Part shown: positions 1 through 6,390 of the stretch, piece after piece
Layout: the number at the start of each line of letters is the position of its first letter
How positions within the stretch are numbered: position 1 is the stretch's first letter
Assembly: GCA_013003325.1 (NCBI GenBank)
Contig: JABDJU010000014.1
Location: 1 to 11,192 of the forward strand
DNA: 11,192 bases
Direction of reading: 5' to 3'
DNA from: Acidimicrobiales bacterium
Lineage (GTDB): Bacteria > Actinomycetota > Acidimicrobiia > Acidimicrobiales > SZUA-35
Program-made: the position numbers and the translations under genes
Notes under the pieces: model-generated
Seen by the model: only the letters and a program-made list of their open reading frames with translations
Databases searched by the model: none
Told to the model about the DNA's origin: nothing

Positions 1-1197
1 GGCCAGGCTGGGGAACATGATTTCGTAGGGGCCGGGAGCCAGCGCGATGCCCTGGGCGAGAAGGGCGTGGAACAGCGGCCCGAAGTGGCCGGTCTCGGCG
101 GATTCGGTGGCTCCGTCGTTGTCGACCACCGGCCGATCGCTAAAGAAGAAGCCGAGCAGGGGACCGACCTGGGGCACCTGAATCGGGATCGACGTGGGCA
201 CGAACGCGCTGCGGATGCCCTCGGCCAGCCGCTCGGCTATGGCGGTGAGTTCGGCGTATGCGGAACGGTCGAGAAGTTCGAGGGTGGCACGCCCGGCCGC
301 CACCGCCAGCGGGTTCCCGCTGAGGGTCCCTCCCTGATAGACCGGCCCGAGGGGAGCGACATGGCTCATGACCTCACGGGTCGCCCCGAACGCACCGACG
401 GGGAGGCCGCCACCGATCACTTTGCCGAAGGCCCACACATCGGGAGTGACGCCCGACCATTCCTCGGCACCGCCGTAGCCGAGCCGGAACCCGGTGATCA
501 CCTCGTCGAACAGCAGCATTGCTCCGACCCGATCGCACTCGTCCCGCAGGCCCTGGAGGAACCCGGGGAGGGGCGGCACGAGGCCCATGTTGGCGGCGAT
601 CGGCTCCACAGCCACCACGGCGATGTCGGTCGAGAGCGTAGGTACCTGGTTGTAGGGCACCACGATGGTGTCGGCAACGACGGAGTCGGGCACGCCGGCC
701 GAGCCGCTCAGCCCCTGATTCTGTACGCCGGAGCCGGCCCGGGCCAACAGTGCGTCGACGTGTCCGTGGTAGTTGCCATCGAACTTCACGATCTTGGATC
801 GTCCGGTGGCTCCTCGCGCCAGCCGGATGGCCGACATGGCAGCCTCGGTGCCGCTGGAGGTCATGCGCATCATCTCGAGGCCGGCGATCCGGTCGGCGAC
901 CAGCTCGGCCAGTTCCAGCTCGCCGATGGTCGGGGCGCCGTAGCTCGTACCCCGTTCGACGGCGGCGGTGATCGCCGCCACCACGGTGGGATGGGCGTGG
1001 CCGAGGATCGAGGGACCATAGCTCTGTACGTAGTCGATGTAACGGTTGCCCTCGACGTCGATAATGAAGGGTCCCTCACCCCGGTCGACGACGTACGGGG
1101 TGCCTCCGACCGAACGAAAACTTCGCACCGGGCTATTGACCCCGCCGACGAGCACCCGCTTGGAGGCCTCGAAGACGAATTCGTTGGTGTTGTTCAT
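1..1197 (-). CDS. hemL: Glutamate-1-semialdehyde 2,1-aminomutase, C-terminus cut by window edge
   Basis: This PLP enzyme converts glutamate-1-semialdehyde to 5-aminolevulinate in the C5 route to haem and other tetrapyrroles, in the cytoplasm. The minus strand reads 399 codons without a stop from ATG at 1197 to the window edge; the family is usually about 430 residues, so roughly 30 C-terminal residues lie outside. Diagnostic segments are VLVGGVNSPVRSF near residue 15, SSGTEAAMSAIRLAR at 114-128, NYHGHVD at 142-148, the PLP-ring aspartate segment LLFDEVITGFR at 228-238, and FGKVIGGGLPVGAFG with the Schiff-base lysine K259. The ATG overlaps the hemB stop in ATGA, and no Shine-Dalgarno sequence precedes it, so translation is probably coupled to hemB. 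The identification is secure; only the end is missing. Confidence 0.96.
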   Translation of the reverse strand, partial: MNNTNEFVFEASKRVLVGGVNSPVRSFRSVGGTPYVVDRGEGPFIIDVEGNRYIDYVQSYGPSILGHAHPTVVAAITAAVERGTSYGAPTIGELELAELVADRIAGLEMMRMTSSGTEAAMSAIRLARGATGRSKIVKFDGNYHGHVDALLARAGSGVQNQGLSGSAGVPDSVVADTIVVPYNQVPTLSTDIAVVAVEPIAANMGLVPPLPGFLQGLRDECDRVGAMLLFDEVITGFRLGYGGAEEWSGVTPDVWAFGKVIGGGLPVGAFGATREVMSHVAPLGPVYQGGTLSGNPLAVAAGRATLELLDRSAYAELTAIAERLAEGIRSAFVPTSIPIQVPQVGPLLGFFFSDRPVVDNDGATESAETGHFGPLFHALLAQGIALAPGPYEIMFPSLA

Positions 1198-2171
1198 CGG
1201 AGCGCTTCGGCAACATCGGCGGCGAAGTAGGTGAGGATCAGGTCGGCGCCGGCTCGCTTGATGCTGGTGAGGATCTCGAACATGGCCGCGTCGCCGTCGA
1301 TCCAGCCGTTCGCCGCAGCCGCCTTGACCATGGCGTACTCACCGCTCACGTGATAGGCCGCCACCGGCACGTTGGTCACCGCTCGGGCCGCAGCCACGAT
1401 GTCGAGGTAGGCCAGCGCCGGCTTCACCATGACCAGATCGGCGCCCTCGGAGATGTCGAAGTTGATCTCTTCGACGGCCTCCCGGGCGTTGCGGTAATCC
1501 TGCTGATAGCCCTTGCGGTCACCCCCGTCGGCGATGGTGACATCGACTGCGTCGCGGAATGGGCCGTAGAAGGAACTGGCGTACTTGGCGGCGTAGGCCA
1601 TGATGGCGACGTCGGTGTGGTCTTCGGAGTCGAGGGCGTCGCGGATGGCAAGAACTTGCCCGTCCATCATTCCCGACGGAGCGCAGATGTCGGCGCCGGC
1701 GTTGGCCTGGGCCAACGCGATGTCGGCGTACAGCTCGAGGGTGGCGTCGTTGTCGACGGCGCCGCCGGGGGTCACGATCCCGCAGTGGCCGTGTGATGTG
1801 TATTCGTCGACACAGAGATCGGCGATGAGCACGATGTCGTCGCCCATGTCGGAGCGGAGATTGGATAGCGCCACCTGAACGACGCCGTCGGGGTTGGCGG
1901 CCTCGGATCCGGTGGGGTCCTTCGCGGCGGGCAGGCCGAAGAGGATCACGGCCGGGATTCCCAAACCGGCCAGCCTTTCGACTTGGGCCCGAACCGAATC
2001 TTGGGTGTGTTGCACCACGCCGGGAAGTGACGGGATTCCTCGTGGTTCGGCGAGGGTTTCGCTCACGAACAGCGGGGCGATCAGGTCGTCGGTGGTGAGG
2101 GTGGTCTCGGCCACCATTCGGCGCAACGCCTCGGTGCGACGCATGCGTCGAAGTCTTCGTTGGGGGAACAC
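1194..2171 (-). CDS. hemB: Delta-aminolevulinic acid dehydratase (porphobilinogen synthase)
   Basis: HemB condenses two 5-aminolevulinate molecules into porphobilinogen, the step after HemL, in the cytoplasm. The 325-residue length is normal. Two active-site lysines are visible: K196 in MAYAAKYASSFYGPFRDA and K250 in VMVKPALAYLDI, matching the A- and P-site Schiff-base lysines of the family. The metal-site segment around 118-131 has C120 and C130, but an aspartate (D122) where classical zinc enzymes have the middle cysteine, a Cys/Asp hybrid that I recall as common in actinobacterial HemB. The start is GTG at 2171: the FPQRRLRRMRRTEALRR opening matches the family N-terminus, so the internal ATG at residue 10 would cut conserved sequence. 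A -10-like TACGCT lies 6 nt upstream, and the last codon overlaps hemL. Confidence 0.97.
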   Translation of the reverse strand: MFPQRRLRRMRRTEALRRMVAETTLTTDDLIAPLFVSETLAEPRGIPSLPGVVQHTQDSVRAQVERLAGLGIPAVILFGLPAAKDPTGSEAANPDGVVQVALSNLRSDMGDDIVLIADLCVDEYTSHGHCGIVTPGGAVDNDATLELYADIALAQANAGADICAPSGMMDGQVLAIRDALDSEDHTDVAIMAYAAKYASSFYGPFRDAVDVTIADGGDRKGYQQDYRNAREAVEEINFDISEGADLVMVKPALAYLDIVAAARAVTNVPVAAYHVSGEYAMVKAAAANGWIDGDAAMFEILTSIKRAGADLILTYFAADVAEALR

Positions 2172-2178
2172 TCCCCCA
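2161..2178 (-). repeat. Perfect 7-bp inverted repeat enclosing the hemB start codon
   Basis: TGGGGGA at 2161-2167 and TCCCCCA at 2172-2178 are exact reverse complements separated by four bases. On the minus strand the four-base loop is GTGT, so the hemB GTG start codon lies in the loop. The outer arm overlaps the last base of the putative -10 box. It could be a protein-binding operator, an mRNA hairpin on transcripts arriving from ndh, or an L-shaped terminator for ndh (no T-run follows). Part of the match is forced by coding for the conserved Phe-Pro at the HemB N-terminus. Confidence 0.5.
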
Positions 2179-2183
2179 GCGTA
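2178..2183 (-). promoter_or_regulatory. Putative -10 box of hemB (leaderless start)
   Basis: On the minus strand TACGCT is followed by six bases (GGGGGA) and then the GTG start of hemB. A -10 element at this distance would start transcription at or very near the start codon, as in the leaderless mRNAs common in actinobacteria. The same spacing recurs before the desaturase and MFS genes. I see no convincing -35. GGGGGA is purine-rich but abuts the start codon, too close to act as a normal Shine-Dalgarno site. The promoter is inferred from sequence alone. Confidence 0.55.
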
Positions 2184-2204
2184 TGGCTCAATCCCGACGG
2201 TGAC

Positions 2205-3476
2205 CTAGTGGGGTGAATCCGATGGCGCCGACCGCCACGCGGTGGTGATGAGCCGGGCTCCCCGTTGAAAGGTGAGGTAGCTCCAACTCCAGCTGAACAG
2301 GACGATCGCCCGACTCCGGAAGCTGATCAGGAAGAAGATGTGCACCAACCACCAGGCCATCCATGCGATCCAACCCGACAGACGGACTCCCTTGATCACC
2401 CCGACCGCTGAGGATCGCCCTATCGTGGCCAGCTCGCCCTTGTTGCGGTAGCGGAAGGCGCGGCGAGGCCGACCGGCAAGATCGGCTCGGACGCAGTCGG
2501 CGGCATGGGCGCCACCCTGCAGCGCACCCTGGGCGACACCGGGAACCGGCTTGCCCCCGGATCGTGCCGCCGCCAGATCACCGATCACGAACACACCGGG
2601 GTGACCGGAAATCGACAGATCGGATTCGACGACGACCCGGCCGGCCCGATCGGTCTCTGCTCCCAGCGTGGCGCCCACCGGAGCACCTTCGTTGCCGGCA
2701 CCCCACACGATCGTGCGGGTCTCGATACGACCACCGCTGGTATCGACTCCGGCGGCATCGACGCCCTCGACCAGGGTTTCGGTTCGAACCTCGACACCGA
2801 GCTTGCGGAGCTGTCGCTCAGCCTTGCGGCTCAGCGACGTCGGGTACGACTGGAGAATGCGATCCGCCCCTTCGAGCAGGATCACCCTGGCGTGTTCGGG
2901 GTTGATCCGGCGAAAGTCGCGGCGCATCACTTTGAAGGCGATTTCAGCGATCGCTCCGGCCATCTCGACCCCGGTCGGTCCGCCACCGACAACGACAAAG
3001 CTGAGTTCCGCGTCGTGGGTGGCCTCGGAGGATGCCCGTTCGGCCCGTTCGAACGCCATCAGTACCCGGCGTCGGATCTCGAGCGCATCCTCGACGCTCT
3101 TCAGACCGGGAGCATGCTCCTCCCACCCGTGGTTACCGAAGTAGGAGTGACGGGTGCCAGCAGCGAGGATGAGGTAGTCGTAGGAGAGCTCGGAGTGGTC
3201 GTCCATGCTCACCACCGACCGCTCAGGGTCGACCGAAACGACCTCGCCGAGGAGCACGGTGGCGTTGTCCTGGCGGCGCAGGATCGATCGGATCGGTGCG
3301 GCGATGTCGCCAGGGCTCAATCCGGCGGTGGCGACCTGATAGAGCAACGGCTGAAACAGAAAGTGGTTTCGCCGGTCGATCAGGGTCACGCGTACGTCGG
3401 CGCCGGCAAGACCCTTGGCGGCCTCGACACCGCCGAAGCCACCACCGACGATGACCACATGAGGAACCGCTGCCAT
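2205..3476 (-). CDS. ndh: Type II NADH:quinone oxidoreductase (NDH-2)
   Basis: This single-subunit, FAD-containing, non-proton-pumping enzyme transfers electrons from NADH to membrane quinone. The 423-residue length fits. It opens with the FAD-binding Rossmann motif HVVIVGGGFGG (about residues 6-16), has a second dinucleotide fold FVVVGGGPTGVEMAG for NADH, then VWGAGN, the FAD-contacting VFVIGDLA, the quinone-side PGVAQGALQGGAHAA, and YRNKGELATIGR. A C-terminal aromatic stretch, WIAWMAWWLVHIFFLISF, is the usual amphipathic/membrane anchor. The frame stays open upstream to 3647, but I chose ATG at 3476 because the Rossmann motif follows within five residues; an ATG at 3554 would overlap the upstream gene and add unmatched sequence. 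It lies 58 nt after the SirB1-like gene and may share its transcript. Confidence 0.93.
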   Translation of the reverse strand: MAAVPHVVIVGGGFGGVEAAKGLAGADVRVTLIDRRNHFLFQPLLYQVATAGLSPGDIAAPIRSILRRQDNATVLLGEVVSVDPERSVVSMDDHSELSYDYLILAAGTRHSYFGNHGWEEHAPGLKSVEDALEIRRRVLMAFERAERASSEATHDAELSFVVVGGGPTGVEMAGAIAEIAFKVMRRDFRRINPEHARVILLEGADRILQSYPTSLSRKAERQLRKLGVEVRTETLVEGVDAAGVDTSGGRIETRTIVWGAGNEGAPVGATLGAETDRAGRVVVESDLSISGHPGVFVIGDLAAARSGGKPVPGVAQGALQGGAHAADCVRADLAGRPRRAFRYRNKGELATIGRSSAVGVIKGVRLSGWIAWMAWWLVHIFFLISFRSRAIVLFSWSWSYLTFQRGARLITTAWRSAPSDSPH

Positions 3477-3507
3477 GGCCTCTACTGTGCCAGGCCAATC
3501 CCCGATT

Positions 3508-3520
3508 GGGGTCTGACCCC
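3508..3520. repeat. Short palindrome GGGGTC-T-GACCCC between SirB1-like gene and ndh
   Basis: A perfect 6-bp inverted repeat with a single central base lies in the 58-nt gap before ndh. It is flanked by two direct copies of CCCCGATT (3500-3507 and 3517-3524), so on the minus strand the core extends as an imperfect arm with AATC/GATT pairing. As RNA it would give a GGGG/CCCC stem with a 5-base loop. It has no T-run, so it is a poor intrinsic terminator. It could be an operator, a processing site or a small dispersed repeat; I see no second copy in this window. Confidence 0.4.
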
Positions 3521-3534
3521 GATTCGGTTCGGCA

Positions 3535-4341
3535 TCAGTTTCGATGAGCGGCATGACGCGTGGCAGCCTGCCGATGCTCGAGCTCGTGTTCGGCGTCGTT
3601 GGCAGCCAGCCACTTGTAGATCTCGACCGCTCGATCGTGCCGACCACTCGACGCCAGCGCTCGCACGAGGGCGCGGCGCTCCCCTACACCGGAGCCGGGC
3701 AGCCCCAGAACCAGCTCGCTGGCGGCGACGAACGCGGGGATGTCGCCCGCTCTGATCGCAGCGTTCTTGATGTTGGCCAGAATCCGTGCCGCCACGAAGT
3801 TGCGGGGGGTCTCGCGCAACATCGACTTGCTGAATTGAGACCCATCGGGGGCGATCGATTCGAAGATCGCTCGGGCGTCATCGGCGGAAAGGGCACGGCC
3901 GGCCGCAAACGGGTCGAACCACCGGTCGGGCTGTCCCCCGACCTTCGACGCCTCACCGATGAGGAAGTGAACGGGCATGCCGACCGGCACCAGTTTGATT
4001 CCGAGCCGCTTGGCGATTTCGATCGCAACGATGGCCAAGGTGATCGGGTTCCCGACCCGCGTGGTGAGCACTCGGTGCAGCAGCGAGTTGGACAATGCGT
4101 AATAGCTGGTGACGTTGGGGGCGAAGCCGAGCGAACCGAACACCAAGGCCATCACATCGGCTGAGCCGCGCACCTCCGGCGCGCTCGCCGCGAGGGAATC
4201 GATCGCCTGCAACGGTGCGAACTCGGGCGGCGCATCGGAGTCGACCCCGACTGCGATCGCAGCTGCGACGCGATCGAGATTGACCTGTGGATTCTCGAGC
4301 AGAGACCGGAGATGCCGGGCCTGATGGGTGAGCGACTCCAC
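3535..4341 (-). CDS. SirB1-like transglutaminase-core (Transglut_core2) protein
   Basis: This 268-residue protein matches the SirB1/YchA family, whose core is a transglutaminase-like fold of unproven biochemical role. The recognisable segment is NSLLHRVLTTRVGNPITLAIVAIEIAKRLGI (about 85-115), followed by VGMPVHFLIG with H125 and WFDPFAAGRAL with D143, corresponding to the family pattern of 'GNPitLa', 'G.P.HFL' and 'DPF..G'. No catalytic-type cysteine is seen, as is usual in this branch. The C-terminal part (about 180-255) is helical and resembles the TPR-like tail found in family members. The start is GTG at 4341, directly after the TAG of the binding-protein gene and in the same frame; no good Shine-Dalgarno site is present, and the next Met is only at residue 64, inside the domain. 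Expression probably depends on reinitiation after the upstream gene. Confidence 0.85.
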   Translation of the reverse strand: MESLTHQARHLRSLLENPQVNLDRVAAAIAVGVDSDAPPEFAPLQAIDSLAASAPEVRGSADVMALVFGSLGFAPNVTSYYALSNSLLHRVLTTRVGNPITLAIVAIEIAKRLGIKLVPVGMPVHFLIGEASKVGGQPDRWFDPFAAGRALSADDARAIFESIAPDGSQFSKSMLRETPRNFVAARILANIKNAAIRAGDIPAFVAASELVLGLPGSGVGERRALVRALASSGRHDRAVEIYKWLAANDAEHELEHRQAATRHAAHRN

Positions 4342-5307
4342 CTACGAGGGCAACCAGGCCTTCCACTTGTCGGCATTGGCGTCGACCCACTCGGCGGCAA
4401 CATCAGCTGGGTCCTCGCCGTCGATTTCCATGGCCGGCAGCATCGAGAGTTGGTCTTCGTTCGACAGGCTGAACGCCTTCAAGAAGGCATACACGTCTGG
4501 GTCTTTGTCTTTGAGCTGAGCCGAGGCTGCCTTGATGATCGGATCTTCTGGATAGTCGCAGTCGACCCCACCGTCGCCCGACGCCTGCGACGCTCCGCAC
4601 TCCTCGGTGAAGGGGGGCAGGGCTACCTTGACCAGGTCGTATTTCGAGACCGCGGCGGTGGGCTCCCACCAGTACATAAGGATCGGCTCGCCAGCCGCCA
4701 CCCGGGAGTCGAGTTCGGCAACGGTGGCGGGCTCGGAACCACTGAACTGCACTTCGAAGGGCAGTTCGAGATTCTCGATGATCTGAGCGTCGAACTCGGA
4801 GTAACTGGGATCGGTTCCGAGGAAGCGGCCCTTGTCGCCGGTCTCGGCCGTGGCAAAGAGCGCTGCATTGGCCGGATCCTTGTAGCCTTCCCAACTGGCC
4901 AAATCGGGGTTGTCTTCGATCACATATCGGGGCACGAACCAACCGATGCGACCGATCGCGCCGAGATCGCCGAGCTGTTCCACCGAACCGTCTTCGAAGA
5001 ACTTGTTCTCGGCATCGGTGATCCCCGACGGCCAGATCTCCAGCACTGCATCCAAAGTGCCGTCGGCCATGCCGGTGAACATCGCGTCGTTCTCGTCGAC
5101 CTCGGAGATCTCCACCGGATTCCCGAGTTCGCTCTCGATGATGTTCTTGGCCACTTCGACGTTGAGGCGCGAAGCGGACCACGGGTTGACGATCAAGGTG
5201 ATGGTCTCCTTGCTGTCGTCGGTTCCGCCGGCGCTATCGGAGTCCGAGCCACAGGCGGCCACGAGCAAAGCCCCCGCGGCCACAATTGCGAACATTTTCT
5301 TGATCAT
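4342..5307 (-). CDS. Glycine betaine/proline betaine-type ABC transporter substrate-binding lipoprotein
   Basis: This 321-residue protein is an extracytoplasmic receptor of the OpuAC/ProX family (quaternary ammonium compatible solutes). It starts MIKKMFAIVAAGALLVAAC: a lysine-rich signal peptide with lipobox VAAC, lipid-attached at C19, followed by a Ser/Asp/Gly linker. The mature domain shows NPWSASRLNVEVAKNIIE, GTLDAVLEIWPSG, GRIGWFVPRYVIEDNPDL and PILMYWWEPT. Tryptophans W43, W92, W123 and W213/W214 are candidates for the aromatic cage that binds a trimethylammonium group. Two cysteines (C237, C250) near the CDYPEDPIIK segment may form a disulfide. ATG 5307 is set by a good AGAGGGGA site 6 nt upstream and by the signal peptide; the frame is open much further upstream but only as antisense to the ATPase. 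Substrate choice among betaine, choline, proline betaine or carnitine is unresolved. Confidence 0.93.
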   Translation of the reverse strand: MIKKMFAIVAAGALLVAACGSDSDSAGGTDDSKETITLIVNPWSASRLNVEVAKNIIESELGNPVEISEVDENDAMFTGMADGTLDAVLEIWPSGITDAENKFFEDGSVEQLGDLGAIGRIGWFVPRYVIEDNPDLASWEGYKDPANAALFATAETGDKGRFLGTDPSYSEFDAQIIENLELPFEVQFSGSEPATVAELDSRVAAGEPILMYWWEPTAAVSKYDLVKVALPPFTEECGASQASGDGGVDCDYPEDPIIKAASAQLKDKDPDVYAFLKAFSLSNEDQLSMLPAMEIDGEDPADVAAEWVDANADKWKAWLPS

Positions 5308-5313
5308 CTGGAA

Positions 5314-5321
5314 TCCCCTCT
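5314..5321 (-). promoter_or_regulatory. Ribosome binding site of the substrate-binding protein gene
   Basis: AGAGGGGA on the minus strand sits 6 nt before ATG 5307. It is the only convincing Shine-Dalgarno sequence at a gene start in this window. It decides the start inside a much longer open frame and suggests this gene, unlike its divergent partner, is made from a leadered mRNA. Confidence 0.7.
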
Positions 5322-5347
5322 CTACGGCACCGATTTCCCGTGCTGAG

Positions 5348-5354
5348 TACCCTA
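5348..5354. promoter_or_regulatory. Near-symmetrical -10 element of the divergent transporter promoters
   Basis: TACCCTA reads TACCCT on the plus strand (5348-5353) and TAGGGT on the minus strand (5354-5349), so the same seven bases can serve as a TANNNT -10 box in both directions. Plus: the box ends 8 nt before the GTG of the ATPase gene, with no Shine-Dalgarno, fitting a leaderless mRNA. Minus: a start site near 5341 would give a leader of about 34 nt containing the AGAGGGGA site. Neither direction has a clear -35. The whole intergenic region is 54 bp (5308-5361), so any regulator bound here would affect both genes. Two GTGCT direct repeats (5340-5344, 5355-5359) flank the element. Confidence 0.5.
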
Positions 5355-5361
5355 GTGCTCT

Positions 5362-6390
5362 GTGGAGAGTGCTGCCGACAAGACCTGCCTGGAAGCACGC
5401 GGCATCTGGAAAGTGTTCGGTTCCAAGTCCGATCAGGCGGTTGAACTCTCCCGGGATGGCGCGTCTCGAAAAGAGGTTCTCGAGGCCACCGGCTGCACAG
5501 TGGGAGTGAAGGATGTCTCGATGGCGGTCACCCGGGGCGAGACATTCGTGGTCATGGGTCTGTCGGGCTCGGGGAAGTCCACGCTCGTCCGGTGCCTGGC
5601 GCGACTCACCGACCCGACGGCCGGGAGCGTCTTCCTCGACGGCGAGGATCTCACCGCGATGGACGAAGCAGCGCTGAGGCAGGTCCGTCGGCAGAAGCTC
5701 TCGATGGTCTTCCAACACTTCGGGCTGTTTCCCCACCGGACCGTCATCGACAACGCGGCCTACGGTCTCGAGATCCAGAAGATGGCCAAGGCGGAGCGGC
5801 ACGAGCGGGCCAGTGCTGTTCTGGCCGAGGTCGGACTCGAAGGCTACGAGCATCACTATCCCGGCCAGTTGTCGGGTGGAATGCAGCAGCGAGTGGGTCT
5901 CGCTCGAGCCCTCACGGTCGACCCCGAAATCCTGTTCTTCGACGAACCGTTCAGCGCCCTCGACCCGCTCATCCGCCGCGATATGCAGGATCAATTGCTC
6001 GATCTGCAGCACACCCTTCAGCGCACGATCGTGTTCATCACCCACGACTTCGCAGAGGCCATCAAGCTCGGCGACAGGATCGCCATCATGAAGGACGGGG
6101 TGTTCGATCAGGTCGGCACCGCCAGCCAACTGATCACCTCACCGGCCACCGACTACGTGCGGGAATTCACTGAAGACGTGCCCAAGATCAAGGTGCTCAC
6201 CGCCGGCGACGTGATGCAGACCCAGACCACGTCTGGAACCCGATCGGTGCCGGCCTCGGCCACCGTGGAATCGCTGCTACCGCTCCTGCTCGAAGGGGAC
6301 GACCCGATCGGCGTCAGCGATGCCGACGGACGCACAGTCGGAGTGGTCGATCGCAACGCGGTCACCCAGATCCTCGCCTCGGCGCGATGA
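5362..6390 (+). CDS. Glycine betaine/proline-type ABC transporter ATP-binding protein
   Basis: This cytoplasmic ATPase energises quaternary-amine uptake (ProV/OpuAA family). The 342 residues include the ProV-type N-terminal segment (VFG, then SRKEVLEATGCTVGVKDVSM near 35-54), Walker A GLSGSGKST at 66-74, a Q-loop in SMVFQHFGLFPHRTV, signature LSGGMQQR at 170-177, Walker B ILFFDEPFSALDP with D194 and E195, and the switch histidine in FITHDFAEA. The C-terminal 70 or so residues (from about 275) look like one compact CBS-type unit (LTAGDVM then PIGVSDADGRTVGVVDR), whereas ProV/OpuAA usually carry a CBS pair and are nearer 400 residues. The start is GTG 5362, with no Shine-Dalgarno and a -10 box 8 nt upstream. 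The stop overlaps the permease start in ATGA. Confidence 0.95.
   Translation: MESAADKTCLEARGIWKVFGSKSDQAVELSRDGASRKEVLEATGCTVGVKDVSMAVTRGETFVVMGLSGSGKSTLVRCLARLTDPTAGSVFLDGEDLTAMDEAALRQVRRQKLSMVFQHFGLFPHRTVIDNAAYGLEIQKMAKAERHERASAVLAEVGLEGYEHHYPGQLSGGMQQRVGLARALTVDPEILFFDEPFSALDPLIRRDMQDQLLDLQHTLQRTIVFITHDFAEAIKLGDRIAIMKDGVFDQVGTASQLITSPATDYVREFTEDVPKIKVLTAGDVMQTQTTSGTRSVPASATVESLLPLLLEGDDPIGVSDADGRTVGVVDRNAVTQILASAR

Noticed and set aside
67..1230. A 387-codon plus-strand open frame opposite hemL
   Set aside because: It is antisense to a clearly conserved hemL reading; its Gly/His/Asp-rich translation has no domain and is what GC-rich coding DNA gives on the opposite strand.
3477..3647. Longer ndh start at 3647 or 3554
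   Set aside because: Both overlap the SirB1-like gene and add a tail with no family match before the Rossmann motif; ATG 3476 gives the normal N-terminus.
2505..3755. A 416-codon plus-strand open frame
   Set aside because: It lies opposite ndh and crosses its start region; no recognisable motif, and ndh carries all conserved NDH-2 motifs on the minus strand.
4312..5346. A 344-codon plus-strand open frame
   Set aside because: It is the mirror of the substrate-binding lipoprotein, which has a signal peptide, lipobox and ribosome binding site on the minus strand.
5308..6129. N-terminal extension of the substrate-binding protein frame to 6129
   Set aside because: The extension is antisense to the ATPase gene, and the lipoprotein signal peptide begins at ATG 5307 right after a good Shine-Dalgarno site.
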